Positions 62,369 through 64,000 of a stretch of DNA of 64,000 nt are shown piece by piece. The DNA lies in the NCBI GenBank assembly GCA_947476325.1, contig CANJPZ010000001.1, positions 62,001-126,000 of the forward strand. Direction: 5' to 3'. The notes under the pieces are model-generated. The model searched no databases and was not told the origin of the DNA. It was given only the letters and a program-made list of their open reading frames with translations. The stretch is from Caulobacteraceae bacterium (GTDB taxonomy: Bacteria; Pseudomonadota; Alphaproteobacteria; Caulobacterales; Caulobacteraceae). Position numbers and translations under genes: made by a program. Numbering within the stretch: the first letter of the stretch is position 1; each line of letters begins with the position of its first letter.

Positions 62369-63757
62369 TCAAGCGCCAAGCGACGAATAATCTCGCAGAA
62401 CGGGCGCCTCGATGTCGCTGCGCGGCCAGCGTGCTGACACGACAGCGCCGCCACGCCGGACATTTTCAAAGGTCACACTGGCGCCTGACTTCTCAAGAAG
62501 GGTCTTGGCGATAAACACGCCCAGCCCCATTCCCTCATGTCCCGAGCGCGACCCCTCGCCCGACGGCCGGGTGGTGACATAGGGCTGTCCGAGCCTCGAC
62601 ATGACCTCGGGCGCGAAACCCTGCCCGTCATCCTGGACCTCGAGGATCACGGCCCGCTCATCGTAGCGGGCCCGGACAAGCACTTCGAGCTTGGCGAAAT
62701 CGACGGCGTTGTCGATCAGGGTGGTCATGGCGTGGAGCATATCAGGAAGCCGCCGAATTTCCGGAGGCGCCTTCCCGGGCGGGCCCGATAAAACGCCCTC
62801 GATGCGAATGTCACCGCCGATGTGCGGTTCGATTACCTCGTTGAGAAACTGGGCGAGGGTAAGCCGCTCGTGCATGGTGTCACGGGCCTCAGGCGCCTCG
62901 GTCAATCGTCTGAGGATTTCCCGGCAGCGTTCGGCCTGCTGTACCAGCAGTTCTGCGTCGTCGCGCAGGGTGCCGGGTGCGGACTCGCGCGCCAGTTCCC
63001 TGGACACGATCTGGATGGTGGCCAGGGGGGCGCCCAGCTCGTGGGCCGCCGCTGCGGCCAGGGCCCCGAGCGCCGAAAGGCGCTGCTCTCGGGCCAGAAC
63101 CTGCTGCGCCACGTTCAGCGCGATTTCCATGCGCTCCGCTTCCTGCGAAGCGCGCCAGGCATAACTGGCCGTAAAGCCGATCGTGGACGCCAGGGCGACC
63201 GAGATACCGGTGCGATAGAGGGTCGGGAGCTTGATCAGCTCGTCCAGGGGCGCCGGTAGCGGCCAGGCCCAGAGGGACAGGGCGGCCACGCAGACAAATC
63301 CCAGCATCACCATGGCCAGTACATAGATCGATCGGGTCGCCGTCGCGGCCAGGGTGATGGGGGCCACGAGAAGAAAGGCGAACGGATTGGCGACGCCGCC
63401 CGTAAAGAATACCAGGCTCGAAAGCTGGACGGTATCGAAGGCCAGAATGGCGACGTTTTCCCAGTCGGCCGGCTGGCGCTGCCGCCTGTCGAGGCCATAA
63501 AGGACCAGATTGAGCGCCGCGCTGAGAAGCACAACAGGTGCGCACCAAAGCCAGGGAAATCTTACGCCGAGCGCCAGTGCTGCAAAGCCCAGCAAAATCG
63601 CCTGGCCTACAATTCCCCTCCAGCGCAGGGCAACAAGGGTGTGCAGACGCAGCCGACCACGGCCCGCGGCGAACGCCCAGGGAGCAAAGGCCTCGGCGGC
63701 GTAGTCTTGCGGGCCAGGCGGCGAAGGGCTATCGGGGCGGGCGGTTGAGGACGACAT
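62369..63757 (-). CDS. regB: RegB/ActS/PrrB-type redox sensor histidine kinase
   Basis: The 462-residue membrane kinase has six predicted helices (about residues 45-200), the quinone-sensing heptapeptide GGVANPF at 120-126, the phospho-acceptor histidine at 239 in AAAAHELGAPLAT, the redox-sensitive cysteine position at 278 (QAERCREIL), and the ATP-binding G-boxes DDGQGFAPE and GMGLGVFIAKTLLEKSGA. RegB senses quinone redox state and controls RegA. It lies head-to-tail before regA and divergent from senC, an arrangement like the prrB-prrC-prrA loci of Rhodobacter. Confidence 0.93.
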   Translation of the reverse strand: MSSSTARPDSPSPPGPQDYAAEAFAPWAFAAGRGRLRLHTLVALRWRGIVGQAILLGFAALALGVRFPWLWCAPVVLLSAALNLVLYGLDRRQRQPADWENVAILAFDTVQLSSLVFFTGGVANPFAFLLVAPITLAATATRSIYVLAMVMLGFVCVAALSLWAWPLPAPLDELIKLPTLYRTGISVALASTIGFTASYAWRASQEAERMEIALNVAQQVLAREQRLSALGALAAAAAHELGAPLATIQIVSRELARESAPGTLRDDAELLVQQAERCREILRRLTEAPEARDTMHERLTLAQFLNEVIEPHIGGDIRIEGVLSGPPGKAPPEIRRLPDMLHAMTTLIDNAVDFAKLEVLVRARYDERAVILEVQDDGQGFAPEVMSRLGQPYVTTRPSGEGSRSGHEGMGLGVFIAKTLLEKSGASVTFENVRRGGAVVSARWPRSDIEAPVLRDYSSLGA

Positions 63758-63822
63758 GGGGGCGTAAGCTTCGCCCGTCCTGACCGCCCTGTCACCTGTC
63801 CGCCAGCAAGAGGCCGCCCAAT

Positions 63823-64000
63823 ATGCTCACGCGTCGCGCCGTCTGGCTCCCGGTCGCCGTTTTGGGCCTTTCGGCCTGTCGGCCCCGGAGCCGTACGACA
63901 AGTGTGGCGATTGACGGCCCATCCGCCGTGGGCGGGCCCTTCCAGCTGGTCGACGCCGACGGCCATCCCGTCACGGAGGCCGTGCTTAAGGGCAAATGGA
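63823..64000 (+). CDS. senC: SCO/SenC family copper-binding protein (3' end beyond window)
   Basis: Only the first 59 codons are present. The frame has a signal-like hydrophobic segment (WLPVAVLGLSACRPRS, with a possible lipobox SAC), then VGGPFQLVDADGHPVTEAVLKGKW, the conserved start of the SCO/SenC thioredoxin fold just ahead of the CxxxC copper motif that lies outside the window. SCO proteins deliver copper to cytochrome c oxidase; GAGG lies upstream of ATG 63823. It is divergent from regB by 65 bases, as in related regB-senC loci, so the two may share promoter control. Confidence 0.85.
   Translation, partial: MLTRRAVWLPVAVLGLSACRPRSRTTSVAIDGPSAVGGPFQLVDADGHPVTEAVLKGKW

Noticed and set aside
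1-64000. CRISPR array, prophage, insertion sequence or biosynthetic gene cluster
   Set aside because: I saw no regularly spaced direct repeats, no transposase, integrase, capsid or tail genes, and no NRPS/PKS-type genes in the reading frames.

Overview
The window is high-GC chromosomal DNA from an alphaproteobacterium of the Caulobacter lineage (Caulobacteraceae; possibly Phenylobacterium or a close relative, which I infer from gene content and cannot prove). The pointers are the hemE / pyruvate-dikinase-regulator origin locus carrying TTAA-N7-TTAA CtrA boxes, a DivL homologue with tyrosine in place of the kinase histidine, a CenR-like regulator, an NtrZ-like periplasmic protein, two parS sites beside parAB, and a LexA box of the alphaproteobacterial type in front of mmcB.

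Layout. 1-1.8 kb: hisZ (5' end missing) and hisG. 2-9.6 kb: an M13 peptidase lipoprotein, a PCu(A)C copper chaperone, a CPA2 cation/proton antiporter, a PQQ-propeller/cytochrome c lipoprotein and an NTF2-like Tat protein. 9.7-16.6 kb: tRNA-Gly(GCC), a DUF6065 protein, ProXp-ala-type deacylase, YbbN-type thioredoxin, a LON-N protein, Trm112, a UbiH-type hydroxylase, a broken DUF2244 gene, nth and an adenosine kinase. 16.6-19.8 kb: hisB-hisH-hisA-hisF-hisE. 19.8-24.3 kb: crotonyl-CoA carboxylase/reductase and ethylmalonyl-CoA mutase, two steps of the ethylmalonyl-CoA pathway, flanking a secreted crystallin-fold protein. 24.7-31.9 kb: ftsK, lolA, xth, cenR, an L,D-transpeptidase, yggS, ntrZ and a DUF3576 lipoprotein.

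31.9-49.0 kb is the conserved left arm of the origin: leuS-lptE-holA, then parB-parA-rsmG-mnmG-(parS x2)-mnmE, DUF6489, dienelactone hydrolase, quinone oxidoreductase, GST, rho and hemJ-hemH-hemE. The putative replication origin lies at 49.03-49.52 kb between divergent hemE and the PPSR gene. The right arm runs PPSR-maf-aroE-coaE-dnaQ, secB, timA-mltA-smr, a Rieske oxygenase, divL, a small unknown/metalloprotease operon, a lipocalin, SOS-linked mmcB (apparently frameshifted), and the RegA/RegB redox two-component pair divergent from senC (cut by the window end).

Non-coding highlights: four copies of a hairpin repeat whose edges supply stop codons to flanking genes, other palindromic repeats, two intergenic regions that could encode small RNAs, and two genes (DUF2244 and mmcB) that look frameshifted by small deletions. 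I see no CRISPR array, insertion sequence, prophage or secondary-metabolite cluster. The window is mostly core genome; the least explained parts are the repeat family, the secreted crystallin-like protein, the 189-residue protein coupled to a zincin, and the AT-richer small lipoprotein between holA and parB.
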